Below are positions 10,725 through 20,034 of a stretch of 64,000 nt of DNA, in pieces. The notes below the pieces were generated by a model that was given only the letters and a program-made list of their open reading frames with translations, did no database searches and was not told the origin of the DNA. The position numbers and the translations under genes were made by a program. This DNA is from Schizochytrium sp. TIO01. Lineage: Eukaryota; Sar; Bigyra; Thraustochytrida; Thraustochytriidae. Location of the stretch: the NCBI GenBank assembly GCA_004764695.1, contig SMSO01000025.1, forward strand, positions 109,102 to 173,101. The letters are read 5' to 3'. How positions within the stretch are numbered: the first letter of the stretch is position 1; every line of letters begins with the position of its first letter.

Positions 10725-12350
10725 ATGCACGTATTCGCAACGAAGAACTATTGTAGCGATCAGGAATCAATGCAGCAACACAACTTTGAAGGTGTTGACC
10801 AAATGGAGACCCAGGCTCAGCTTTCAGCGAGACAAGCACACCTGGCGAGGTCTGCATCGTCGTTCTTGATACGTCCGTCTCCTGCTGCACGCAAGGAGAA
10901 AAGCACTCTGGACGATGCAGACAGATTACGCCGACTCCGTGCTGAGGAAATTGAACGAGAATTCTTAGAAATTGACATGCTGACAGACGACAAGTTGCGC
11001 GAGATCGCAAAGAGGGATGACCTCGAAAATGTGACTGAGCTGGCACTACGCGTTGACACCACAGATCAATCCATTACCCAGCTTGGCCGCGCTTTGCCGT
11101 CCTTAAAATCCCTCACGCTCGATCTCAGTATTCTTGCAAGCTTTAGAGACTTCGGTACTAGCCTGCGTCATCTTAGAGTATTACACTTGGCATCGAGCCA
11201 AGTGAGGGATCTTGATGGGATTTCTGCTCTCGACTCTCTGGTAGAGCTTCACATTGCAGGAAACTACATTTGTGATCTTACGCCACTTGCAATGCACGAA
11301 TCGCTTGAGACCTTAGATCTTCGTGGCAACTTAGTTAGGGACCTTAATGAAATCGACCAGCTCGGTACATGTTTACATTTGCGAAATTTACTTCTCGAAG
11401 ACAATCCTGTAGCCAGGATTGAGCCTTTCAGACGAGTCGTATGTCAGTACATTCCCCATTTAGAAGTCCTCGAGAGTAGAATGATTACTAAAGAGGATCG
11501 AGAACCTGTGAATGAGAATGTTCTTGAAAACTTATCTGCATACCTCGAGACGTTAGACGCACCAAATTTAAGTGATCAAGAGTTCGCAGAGGAGCCCACC
11601 ATGCGCCGGTGGGCAAGTGCATGCATAATCAACACAAACTGTGACGAGCTAGAGATGATTCGAGCTCGCCCAAGTACGCCACTGGGCAAGACCAAATCTT
11701 TGCGACTCTCTTATAGTCCAAAGGATGCCACGCGCAACAAAGCAAACGTGGAGAGGAGCGAACACCGTGTTAATCCCAGCCAAGATTCGTCTAGTGCCTC
11801 AAAATCCACCGTCGCCGCCGCAGCAGCCGCAGCTGGAGAAAGTGCTTCAGACCTGACACATGGTTCTACAGTTGTGTTTGCTGGTAACCTTGCCGCATCG
11901 ATGCGCCGTCGTAAAAAACAGTCTCGCCTTGAGTCTAATGAGCAGAGACTTCGAGAGGTAGCCGCCGCACTTGCAAATGACAGTTGGGGCGTAGCTCAAC
12001 CTGAACAAGACCTCACGCCACGCTTTGGAAGCCGGGCAGAAGAGGATGACGATCTTTTACTATCAGAAAGCAAGCTTGACGAACTTCTTGCACTTAGCAA
12101 CAGTTTAGAGCGTGACTTTAGAGAACTTCAACTTGATAAAGGTGGTTCTCCAACAGAATCACCTCGGTCGCGAATCGTGCGCCGCAAAGCACGTGCAAAG
12201 CCAAACCAAATGACAGAACTCACGGGAAAACAACCCCATCCCCCGAAGCGTTCAAGTCCTCTTTCCTCTGTTGTGGACGATCTCGCACAATTTGCTATCG
12301 ATGACTCTCAGGAATACGACCGTTGCTTAGATGACGAAGAAAAGCGATAA
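10725..12350 (+). CDS. LRRC56/ODA8-like leucine-rich repeat protein
   Basis: Probable cytoplasmic factor for assembly or transport of outer dynein arms. First ATG in the open frame is 10725, giving 541 residues; ATGs at 10770 and 10803 are alternatives, and the one at 10803 begins the acidic region. An acidic helical N terminus is followed by SDS22-type leucine-rich repeats (about residues 103-235; LVELHIAGNYICDL, LETLDLRGNLV, LRNLLLEDNPV) and an LRR cap with YIPHLEVLE. The C-terminal half is disordered, with an Ala run, basic patches and a short RPSTPLG-like motif. The repeat type, the cap and the long unstructured tail match LRRC56 (Chlamydomonas ODA8). LRR proteins are easily confused, so the orthology is probable, not certain. 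If right, the organism builds motile flagella. Confidence 0.65.
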   Translation: MHVFATKNYCSDQESMQQHNFEGVDQMETQAQLSARQAHLARSASSFLIRPSPAARKEKSTLDDADRLRRLRAEEIEREFLEIDMLTDDKLREIAKRDDLENVTELALRVDTTDQSITQLGRALPSLKSLTLDLSILASFRDFGTSLRHLRVLHLASSQVRDLDGISALDSLVELHIAGNYICDLTPLAMHESLETLDLRGNLVRDLNEIDQLGTCLHLRNLLLEDNPVARIEPFRRVVCQYIPHLEVLESRMITKEDREPVNENVLENLSAYLETLDAPNLSDQEFAEEPTMRRWASACIINTNCDELEMIRARPSTPLGKTKSLRLSYSPKDATRNKANVERSEHRVNPSQDSSSASKSTVAAAAAAAGESASDLTHGSTVVFAGNLAASMRRRKKQSRLESNEQRLREVAAALANDSWGVAQPEQDLTPRFGSRAEEDDDLLLSESKLDELLALSNSLERDFRELQLDKGGSPTESPRSRIVRRKARAKPNQMTELTGKQPHPPKRSSPLSSVVDDLAQFAIDDSQEYDRCLDDEEKR

Positions 12351-12732
12351 AGGCTGTTTTTTTTCTTTGAAATAAAATAAAGTGACAGCCTCTCCTCATC
12401 TCTTTTTATTTCCAAATGGTGCATACATGATGAACAAGATTTCTAAACTGAAATGTATGTATGTGTTTATTTTTCCTCTACAAAGAAAAAGGGCTTTCAG
12501 TTGGAACGCATGAACTGGAAAACAAACCGATCTGACTATTTGTCTCACTATAAATGAGAAAGTATAGAGAACGATGTGTATCCAGTGATGGCGACTGGTT
12601 AGACAATACCAGCTAGCGAATATTGACTTGCCGTGCTTCTTCTACTCACAACAATCTAGTTCTCTTATTCCTCGAAGATTCCCAAGCGTTGACACTCGAG
12701 AGTGAAAGTAACTTAGTCTAAACACTTTCTGT
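12351..12732. other. Short spacer between convergent genes
   Basis: Shared 3' flank of the LRRC56-like gene (+) and the ankyrin gene (-). A T-run, then AAATAAAATAAA just after the LRR stop (about 12369-12380), could serve in polyadenylation. No gene seen. Confidence 0.5.
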
Positions 12733-15066
12733 TTATTTCTTCTTGCCGTCTCGTTTCTTTGCTACCTTCGCTATACTTGTGTCATTAGACGCTTCTAATT
12801 GCGCTGCTTTATCAGCAAGATTACGCTTGGCATTTTTCAAATCTCTCTGCAATTGTTTCACTCGGCCTTGGCCTATCTGAATAATAGTTTCGGAAACTTC
12901 TACTCCGCAGTCAGCCTGGGCAAGAGTATCACTATTCATAAAAAGCTCGTCGAAACGAGCCAAAGCAGCTTCTAAATCTGCAATACGTTTGGCTGAGTCT
13001 GCAGACTTGGAGAATTCTTTGGTTGCCCATTGGTTTATTTCTTGTTCAATTTGCAAACGCATCAAGAGCGCTCCCGCAACACGTAATAGATAATCGTCAG
13101 GGTCCTCATTCCATAAAGCGTCTGCGCGTGCAGCTTCTGTCTGCGACTCTGCAATCTCCGCTTCAGCAGCAAGTTCTTCAGGAGTTTTTTGTTCGTCCTC
13201 AAGACTATCACCTGCATCACTCTTGCGAACCTTTCGTGCTCCATTGCCTTTTTTACCTCGCTTGCCCCCAGCACTATTGATATTTCGGCCTTTTTTCATG
13301 GATGATGTACTTGTGTCACGATTTGCGTTGGGCAAGCCGGCGCCGGAAAGAGCTGCAGCTGCTATCTCTACAGGGTCTTGGATCAATGAACTGCGTCGTA
13401 TAGGCCCAAACTGAACTCTTCGTTGGACAAAACTTCTCAAGCGTAGATGTAATTCCTGAACAAGCTCTTGACTCATTTCCGAAGTTTCATATTGACTTAG
13501 CTTTTCGTAAATGAGGTGCAACTTCATACGAGCTTCTAAATAGAGATACACTCGTGAAGTACGTAGGAATACATGCCTAGGAACACTCGTCTCTCGTGCT
13601 TTTTGTAGAATTATTGAGAAAGGCTTTAGCTTATGCAAATCATTGAAGGCTATGACTTCATCTAACATAGACAGAGACGCTTGTTCACAATGTTGACAGT
13701 GCTTAAGATCTCGTAATGTACGCTTACCTCGGTTTAGCATGTCTTCATTGACCTTACAGACGACAGCCACGTCCACTGCCCGTGCCAGCGATTGGATTCT
13801 CGTTTGCAGCTTAGTTGTAAGACTCGACACAGCTTGAGTACGGCTCGCTTTGATGCGTGCATCCTTTTGTAATTGCCGTCTAGCTTGCTGCTCTGCTTCT
13901 GTGGCATCAGAGAGAACCATGGGATTAACCAATGGGGATGAGTTTCCTCCATCAGCGTGTTCCTTTTCATAAACAGGTGGGCTATCTGCAAATATGTCTC
14001 GGCCGTTCTCGAAATCTTGCTCGTCTTGTGCATTGTCGCGGAAGATTGTCGTTAAGAGTTTTGCTAGTGTCTCCTCCGCTTGAATAATTCGGGAAAGGGA
14101 TAGCATGTTATCCCGGGCACGATCACTTTGCTCAGCACTCTGCAACAAAATACGGGCTCTCGGATCAGTCGCGAGTTGCAAGGCGCGATTCCCAAACATA
14201 TTGCGGGCAAAAACATCCACGTTCTCGCTTAGCAAGACCTCAATCACTGTGGCGTGCTGACCTTTGCCAGCCTCACTACATGCTGTTGCAGCGAGGTGCA
14301 GTGAAGTATTTCCATCGGTGTCTACACAGGAAGGGTCAAAACCGTATCGTAGCAATAGACAGACAATACCAAGGTGACCTTTGTAGCTAGCCCAGTGTAA
14401 AGGACTGTACGAACCTTTCTTGGGACGAACGCGAGGCTGGGATCGGAATTTTCCAACCTGTTGCTGGCGCTGTATGAATGATTGGGGCCCTTCACTTAAA
14501 GACCGACTTTTGTTGCTTCTATTCCGTGAGCTTTGGCTATGCGTTGACTTTCTATGATGATGACCTTGAGATCTAGGCCTCGATGGCTGAAATCCACTCA
14601 ACGAAACACTGTCAGCCCCACTGACACTCATTGCACCTCCATTTACAATTGTGGCATCGTCTCCTGCTGCAGATGCTCCTGATGATAGTGCTGGAGCTGC
14701 ACCATTGCCAGAGGATGCCTTAGCTAAACTTCGTGTATGTTCTGCTGCAAACCCCTTCTCGAGCAACAGTGCCACAACGGCCTGGTTTTCATATGCAGCA
14801 GCCACTTCTAGCGGCAGCTCTGATTCTACAGGTTGTTGCTGCGAGGCTTTTACAATGCGCTGTTTCATAGGCGCTACCTTGCCCGAGGTAATGAGTGAAA
14901 TAGCTGCTTCGGAGTCGTCATTGCGAATCGCTAATAACAGCAATGCCCGGTTTCCACGTCGCTCTGCAATTTCATCTTCTGTTCGCATGCTCATATCTAA
15001 TGGCAAGGTGTTTTGCCCGATCCCTCCACGTATTGATGGGAGCATGGAGTTGTTGCTTGCGTCCAT
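12733..15066 (-). CDS. Ankyrin-repeat and coiled-coil protein
   Basis: 777 residues, single exon, ATG at 15066. Two ankyrin blocks: a divergent N-terminal pair (about residues 38-125, with ELPLEVAAAYEN and VVALLLEKGF) and a canonical pair (about 218-310, SPLHWASYKGHLGIVCLLLRYG and GNTSLHLAA). They are separated by a disordered Ser/His/Arg-rich linker. A long helical region (about 330-560, conserved-looking Cys/His pair in KHCQHCEQ) follows, then a Lys/Gly-rich basic patch, and a C-terminal coiled coil ending in KKRDGKKK. Ankyrin repeats mediate protein-protein binding. I recognise no catalytic domain and cannot name a partner or pathway. Convergent with the LRR gene. Confidence 0.8.
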   Translation of the reverse strand: MDASNNSMLPSIRGGIGQNTLPLDMSMRTEDEIAERRGNRALLLLAIRNDDSEAAISLITSGKVAPMKQRIVKASQQQPVESELPLEVAAAYENQAVVALLLEKGFAAEHTRSLAKASSGNGAAPALSSGASAAGDDATIVNGGAMSVSGADSVSLSGFQPSRPRSQGHHHRKSTHSQSSRNRSNKSRSLSEGPQSFIQRQQQVGKFRSQPRVRPKKGSYSPLHWASYKGHLGIVCLLLRYGFDPSCVDTDGNTSLHLAATACSEAGKGQHATVIEVLLSENVDVFARNMFGNRALQLATDPRARILLQSAEQSDRARDNMLSLSRIIQAEETLAKLLTTIFRDNAQDEQDFENGRDIFADSPPVYEKEHADGGNSSPLVNPMVLSDATEAEQQARRQLQKDARIKASRTQAVSSLTTKLQTRIQSLARAVDVAVVCKVNEDMLNRGKRTLRDLKHCQHCEQASLSMLDEVIAFNDLHKLKPFSIILQKARETSVPRHVFLRTSRVYLYLEARMKLHLIYEKLSQYETSEMSQELVQELHLRLRSFVQRRVQFGPIRRSSLIQDPVEIAAAALSGAGLPNANRDTSTSSMKKGRNINSAGGKRGKKGNGARKVRKSDAGDSLEDEQKTPEELAAEAEIAESQTEAARADALWNEDPDDYLLRVAGALLMRLQIEQEINQWATKEFSKSADSAKRIADLEAALARFDELFMNSDTLAQADCGVEVSETIIQIGQGRVKQLQRDLKNAKRNLADKAAQLEASNDTSIAKVAKKRDGKKK

Positions 15067-15868
15067 TGTGCTTCTGCGTAGCCCCCAAGCACAATTTGCC
15101 CCACCGCTGGATAATACAAAATCCTTGTAGCAAACTTAGACCGCGGATGAATCTTCAATGCCGGCCTCAGGAAATTGCCAGCTGACTTTGTAATGCCCAA
15201 CAGCCCATTGGGCTAGAACTTCTACGCGCCTTGCATCATGGACTTCATGTCGAAAGTCTTGCGCGAGACCCTGTCCATCATTGCCCGCGGACTGCTGTTC
15301 TCCGCGCCATTCCGGGGACCCCAGTGTGTACTTAAGGGCGCTTCTTGGGACAATACTAGGAACCTATATGATTTACTGCCTGTGCATATGTTCACAATTA
15401 TGGAGCTATGACTAATTGTTTGGATAATATGAGGACGGAAGCCTGTTGGCTAAGCCTGGAAGCGCAGAGATGGTTCAACATGAATACCATATCTCGGACG
15501 GCTTGAGTTAAAGCTATGGTAGGTTTTATTCCATCACTTTACATATATATTTCTTTTAATTTAAAAAAATCTTTAATTTAGAAGTAAAAAAATGTTACTG
15601 ACTATGTGATGAAGACTCTAAGTGGGAGATCAGCTATGATAAAGATTGATGACAGGTCGTGCGACGACCAGGTTGGTGATTACATCGGACAGCGATGAAG
15701 AAGACTAAAATCCTTGAAGTACAAAGGGGAATTAAGAATAGTACATTATGGAAAAGTTGCAGTCCTGAGTGTACATTTGAATTAGATAATGAATTTGCTT
15801 CCATTGCATAGCATGCTTACATTGAGGCAATCCCTGTGCATGATGTACCCAAAGGATGAGTAGAACAG
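15067..15868. other. Intergenic, no gene seen
   Basis: 5' flank of the ankyrin gene (GC-richer, to about 15340), then an AT-rich stretch that is the 3' flank of the CCT-domain gene. No coding frame or repeat that I can support. Confidence 0.5.
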
Positions 15869-16807
15869 TTATGATTGCTTTGAAAAGCGTCCATGAACAC
15901 GAGGCCGATCATGTGCAAGGGCTCTGCGGACTGAATAACTTACCTTTTTACCCCAATTTCGTCGCAGACGCTTTTCGCGGTATCTTTGCACACGAGCTAG
16001 CCTTTCTTCAGGCGTGTAGGATGGTACCCGAAGGCGTCGATATGCCATCGCCCTGAATTGCTCAAAGCGCTGTTGCTGATAAAACTGTGAACTTTGTAAT
16101 TGACCCGAACGCTGTTGCTGCTGCTGTTGCTGCTGTGGTTGTGTGACTTTCTTGATTTTCGAAGAGGGTAAAGCTGGTGGGCTTTGCGTTTTAGATATCT
16201 TTTGTGGTAGTTTTCCTGCCACAAGCTTTGTGGGCCCTTTCAAAGTTGAGTTGGTCAGGGGTGCTACAGTTTGGGATGTTGTCGATGATTCCGCCAAAAG
16301 AGGAGGCGGCGATGAAGATGAGTTTGATGATGCAGAAGAAGAATACAAAGAAACACTGCTTTCTTTCAAAATCGGTGTAACAACCTTTTGTTTTGCATTT
16401 TTAGCTTCGGACATAGAGTTGAGAGCCGTGCTTTCTGTTTCAACATCTCGACCTCTCCGTTCGTCCTCAAAAGCAACAGCGCGCCCCGATAGACCAGATT
16501 TGTTGCGAAACTGTAGCTTGTGAGGTGGATATTGAGCCTCGATACTGGGTGGGGTACTGGGTTGTGCCTTCGTTCTCGCTAGCCCTTCGGCAGGGTCAGG
16601 TTCAACCCTTTCTAAATGCCGATCTAGATGTTGATGTTGGGTCTGTACTTCGACACCATTCAGAATATTCTGTTGACGCAGTGGTTGATTCTGGTGACAG
16701 ATATGACTGGCTTCACTCCATGCCTCTTGCAAGAAGCCCAAGAACAGCTGACATTCCGAAACTTTGGAAGAACCCGAAATCCCAGCATACTTTAGCTCTC
16801 GACGCAT
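15869..16807 (-). CDS. CCT-domain protein
   Basis: 312 residues, ATG at 16807. Residues 1-255 are disordered: a Gln/His-rich N terminus, a Ser-rich acidic middle, and a run of eight Gln near residue 230. The C terminus (about 262-306) is a CCT motif: RYREKRLRRNWGKKVSYSVR followed by ALAHDRPRVHGRFSK, matching the CONSTANS/CO-like/TOC1 pattern (RxREKRxxRxFxKKIRYxxRKxxAxxRPRxKGRFxK). In plants this motif carries nuclear localisation and contacts NF-Y and DNA, so a transcriptional regulator is likely. No B-box or receiver domain is visible. A pyrimidine-rich stretch ending TTTGCAG lies 5' of the ATG (16813-16819), so an upstream exon adding a few residues is possible. Confidence 0.8.
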   Translation of the reverse strand: MRRELKYAGISGSSKVSECQLFLGFLQEAWSEASHICHQNQPLRQQNILNGVEVQTQHQHLDRHLERVEPDPAEGLARTKAQPSTPPSIEAQYPPHKLQFRNKSGLSGRAVAFEDERRGRDVETESTALNSMSEAKNAKQKVVTPILKESSVSLYSSSASSNSSSSPPPLLAESSTTSQTVAPLTNSTLKGPTKLVAGKLPQKISKTQSPPALPSSKIKKVTQPQQQQQQQQRSGQLQSSQFYQQQRFEQFRAMAYRRLRVPSYTPEERLARVQRYREKRLRRNWGKKVSYSVRRALAHDRPRVHGRFSKQS

Positions 16808-18073
16808 GAGGGCGCTGCAAACGAAGGTTCCACTCAGAACGCACAGCGTATGATTAACAACTTAAATAGACGATCAGCCTTCAATGAAGAGGGCACCGAG
16901 GAGTCCTGAAGCTTGAGTGTTGCGGTTGAAGAAGGAGAAGAAGAAGTGATGAAGCAAAGCAGGACAAACGAACGAACGAGCGAACGGGTAACCGTTTACG
17001 CCCTTGGACGTGCAAGCAGTTAGCCAGCGATGAGACCAACGATGATGCGAGCTTTAATGGTTCCCACGTCCACGCTTGACAAACTGTTCATGCGGCAACA
17101 AGCGCGAGAGCGACCACGGACGCGCAAGTGTTTCTGTCGTGGCATGTGGTACTGGAGAGGCAGGCCGGACCACGAGGTCTTCAGTGGGCCACAGAGAGGG
17201 TCCTTCAGTTCGTGATTGGTTTCTGCACTCTCCCCACCTCTCGTCACTTCCTCTGAAAAGTGTCAGTGTATTGTGAGGGGTCAGAGAATATTTTTAGATT
17301 TAAGATCACGTCACACTGAATTCTTAAGAGGCAGTGTAAGTGAGAGGAGAAAGTGAGAAATAAAAAGACGTTTGAACTCGTTCTTCAGGGTGGGACTCAC
17401 AAAAGAACGAATTAGAACACGTGTTCATGGAGGCTTGGAATTTATTTACCTGAGCAGATTTATTTTGATAGCGTTATGCTTGTGTACGATGCTGCAATGA
17501 CTTCTGTTGCAAAGGTTACACATATAATAGCAAGTTTCATTTATCGCTCACTTTGAGCAGCCCAGAGAATTTGGCATACTTGTCAATACTCTTTAATAAA
17601 GCAACAGATGTATTGGACTTCAATATTGAGGACGAGGGCTCACATCTCTCTTCACAACTCCACCCTGGTGAGTCAAATACACATCCAAAGTAAACAGTTC
17701 ATTCATTCTCGCGATTTAAGCGTAATATTTTCTTAAGTTTGCGAAACAAGGTGAATCACCGCTGCAACACGATACCTACCTACAATCGCAAATGAATAAA
17801 TAAGATGATCTGCAATCACAAGATTTGACAGAAGTCTCGCTATAGTATACTAGGGAGGTCGCTGTGATATCTGGACAAGCACTCCAGTTGCCAAGACCTT
17901 GGCACCTTGAACGAGGTTCTGCTATTTGTGTGATTAAACACGTGCCGTTTCCACCTCTCACAAGGGCTCTGTAAAAAGAAAGAATAATAATAATAATAAT
18001 AATAATAAAATGGTTGTTCGCTATTGGTGCCACTCAAATCCACAACACAGACACTTCGCTGGAATACTCCAGG
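16808..18073. other. Divergent intergenic region with (AAT)n repeat
   Basis: Separates the CCT-domain gene (-) from the GPKOW-like gene (+), so it should hold both promoters. The proximal part (16808-17280) is GC-richer with several short open stretches on both strands that I do not trust; the rest is AT-rich. Confidence 0.5.
17983..18009. repeat. (AAT)n microsatellite
   Basis: Nine perfect AAT units 65 bases before the GPKOW-like start codon, probably in its promoter or 5' UTR. Confidence 0.95.
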
Positions 18074-19591
18074 ATGTCTGAGGCTCCTGCTACAGCCTCT
18101 GGCGGTATGCAGGCCTTTAAACTCAAGTCAAAGCGTCCCCGTGGCGGTGAAACCTCCGGCAGGGGAGGTGATGGAGATGGTGATGATGGCAACCAGAACG
18201 GCCTGGTCCAGGTCGAAGGCGACGTCTTCACAGAGGAACACGATGCAAAGATGGGCAACCGCGACGGGTATGAAAGCGACTCTATTGCTGCGAAGGAGCC
18301 CAAGGTTCCTGCTGTGATTCCACTCATCGAGGCAGACGGCGTGGACAAGAGTCTACCGATCATGCTGCGAAATCAGCCTGCGTCATTGCGGTCTATCAAG
18401 GATGAGAAAGAACGATTCGAGGAGCAAATGAGTCACCTGCCAGACCTTACGCAAGATCAATACAAATCTGTATCCATTGAGGACTTTGGAGCCGCGATGC
18501 TCCGCGGTATGGGTTGGAATTCTGCCACTTCGGATGCAGGAACCGCCTCGGCACTGCCTTCAATTCCAAGACCAGCACTCTTGGGATTGGGTGCCACTCC
18601 TCAAAAGGATATCGAGGCCATGATAAAAGAGCGTAAGAACCGAAAAGATAAAGCTGCCAGGGAAGCCGCAGCACGAGAGGCTAGAATTCAAGCAGAGGAG
18701 CAAAAACAGAAATCCAAGTTCCGACCTGGCTGGATCCAGGACGGGAGTCTTGTCTCCTTGCGCGGAAGCGAATGTGCAGACGATGAAGGTAAGCTTGCGG
18801 TAGTCACCCAGGCTGATAATGTACCAGGCCTAAACAATATTATTATAGAAATGGAGAATGGTGAGGAACGTAAGGTCAAGCGGGACTCTGTGGATATTCT
18901 TGATCACACGAGCTTACCATCAGACGGCAAGGGAATCGAATTTCGTAACTTGATCCTGTCTCGCTTAGCCAAAGAAAAGGCCGAAGTTGACAGTGATACT
19001 GAAGAGAAAAGTAAGATTGACGGCATCGACGATGTTGACGCACCCGCACATTCATCACGGAATCACAAAAGCTCGCATAAAAAGGATAAAAAACACCACA
19101 AAAAATCATCAAAACGGCATAATAAAGATTCACACGGAAATGGGGACAGTGATGACGAGGGCGATGATGAGGGACGTAGTAATAAGCATAAATCAAAGCG
19201 AGCTAAGCACGACCGCCCGCGGCAGTCCTGCTGGCTGCTTCCAGGGATTCGCGTACGGATTATGTCAAAGTCAATTTCTGGTGGTCGTCTTTATGGAGAA
19301 AAAGCAGTGGTGGAAGATATTGAAGATATGTATGAATGTACCGCGACTCTTCTTGTTGACGATGGTCGCTCACGTCGCATTGTTGAGGGCGTTGCTCAAT
19401 CGCAGCTTGATACGGCACTCCCAAAACGTGGAGGGCGAGTTATGATTGTTCGTGGTTCATTGCGTGGTAATCGGGGCCGTCTGACGGATCGTGATAGTCG
19501 CCGGAGTCGGGCAACTGTGGAAATGGACGACACCTTGGAGGTGCTCACATTTGATTATGATGACCTTGCGGAGCTTGTGATTGAACATTAG
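18074..19591 (+). CDS. GPKOW: GPKOW/Spp2-like G-patch and KOW splicing factor
   Basis: Nuclear spliceosome factor; family members (yeast Spp2, human GPKOW, plant MOS2) bind the DEAH helicase Prp2/DHX16 through the G-patch and activate it before the first splicing step. 505 residues from the first ATG (18074). The G-patch core is IEDFGAAMLRGMGW (about residues 135-149), preceded by the acidic LPDLTQDQYKSV stretch. A KOW motif follows (SLVSLRGSECADDEGKLA, about 220), then a Lys/His/Asp-rich low-complexity linker (about 320-380). The C-terminal region (about 386-505), with WLLPGIRVRIMSK, VVEDI and RGNRGRLTDRDSRRSRA, matches the GPKOW C terminus including its second KOW. This implies a functional Prp2 pathway, in keeping with the introns in this window. 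Confidence 0.9.
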   Translation: MSEAPATASGGMQAFKLKSKRPRGGETSGRGGDGDGDDGNQNGLVQVEGDVFTEEHDAKMGNRDGYESDSIAAKEPKVPAVIPLIEADGVDKSLPIMLRNQPASLRSIKDEKERFEEQMSHLPDLTQDQYKSVSIEDFGAAMLRGMGWNSATSDAGTASALPSIPRPALLGLGATPQKDIEAMIKERKNRKDKAAREAAAREARIQAEEQKQKSKFRPGWIQDGSLVSLRGSECADDEGKLAVVTQADNVPGLNNIIIEMENGEERKVKRDSVDILDHTSLPSDGKGIEFRNLILSRLAKEKAEVDSDTEEKSKIDGIDDVDAPAHSSRNHKSSHKKDKKHHKKSSKRHNKDSHGNGDSDDEGDDEGRSNKHKSKRAKHDRPRQSCWLLPGIRVRIMSKSISGGRLYGEKAVVEDIEDMYECTATLLVDDGRSRRIVEGVAQSQLDTALPKRGGRVMIVRGSLRGNRGRLTDRDSRRSRATVEMDDTLEVLTFDYDDLAELVIEH

Positions 19592-20034
19592 TTTCCAGAA
19601 GGACACATTGACTGTACGTAACATGAATAGAACAATAAATAAAGGTAGACAAATTTTATTTTCATTGAGACGTTGAGGGATATTCAGAAAGCAACAGCAT
19701 CATCATCATCATCATCAACAATAGCAACAACAACAATCAGAACGAAACGAGCTTCTAGATATATAGCACCTAGGTAGATATTTCTTTTGGAGTTGGATTA
19801 GCCAGGAAATTGTGCTGTGCACGTACTACTTTTGTAATCCGAGTTGCAAGACCTAAACTGGTAGGCGGCAGCATATGCATGGCCTGATCATACTCCTACA
19901 ACGAGCACACACGCTAGTATTTGCACAAGTGAACCCTTATCACTTTGTTGGTATTTTTCATAACCAAACGGGAAATCACAAGTCGTCAGAGGGATGAACC
20001 CAGGTGTACATAAAAACATATATGATTCTACGGT
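19592..20034. other. Spacer between convergent genes
   Basis: 3' flanks of the GPKOW-like (+) and RIC8-like (-) genes. AATAAATAAA at about 19633 follows the GPKOW stop and is a plausible polyadenylation signal. Contains a CAT/CAA repeat. Confidence 0.5.
19698..19737. repeat. (CAT)n-(CAA)n compound microsatellite
   Basis: Six CAT units passing into imperfect CAA units in the 3' flank of the GPKOW-like gene. Confidence 0.9.
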
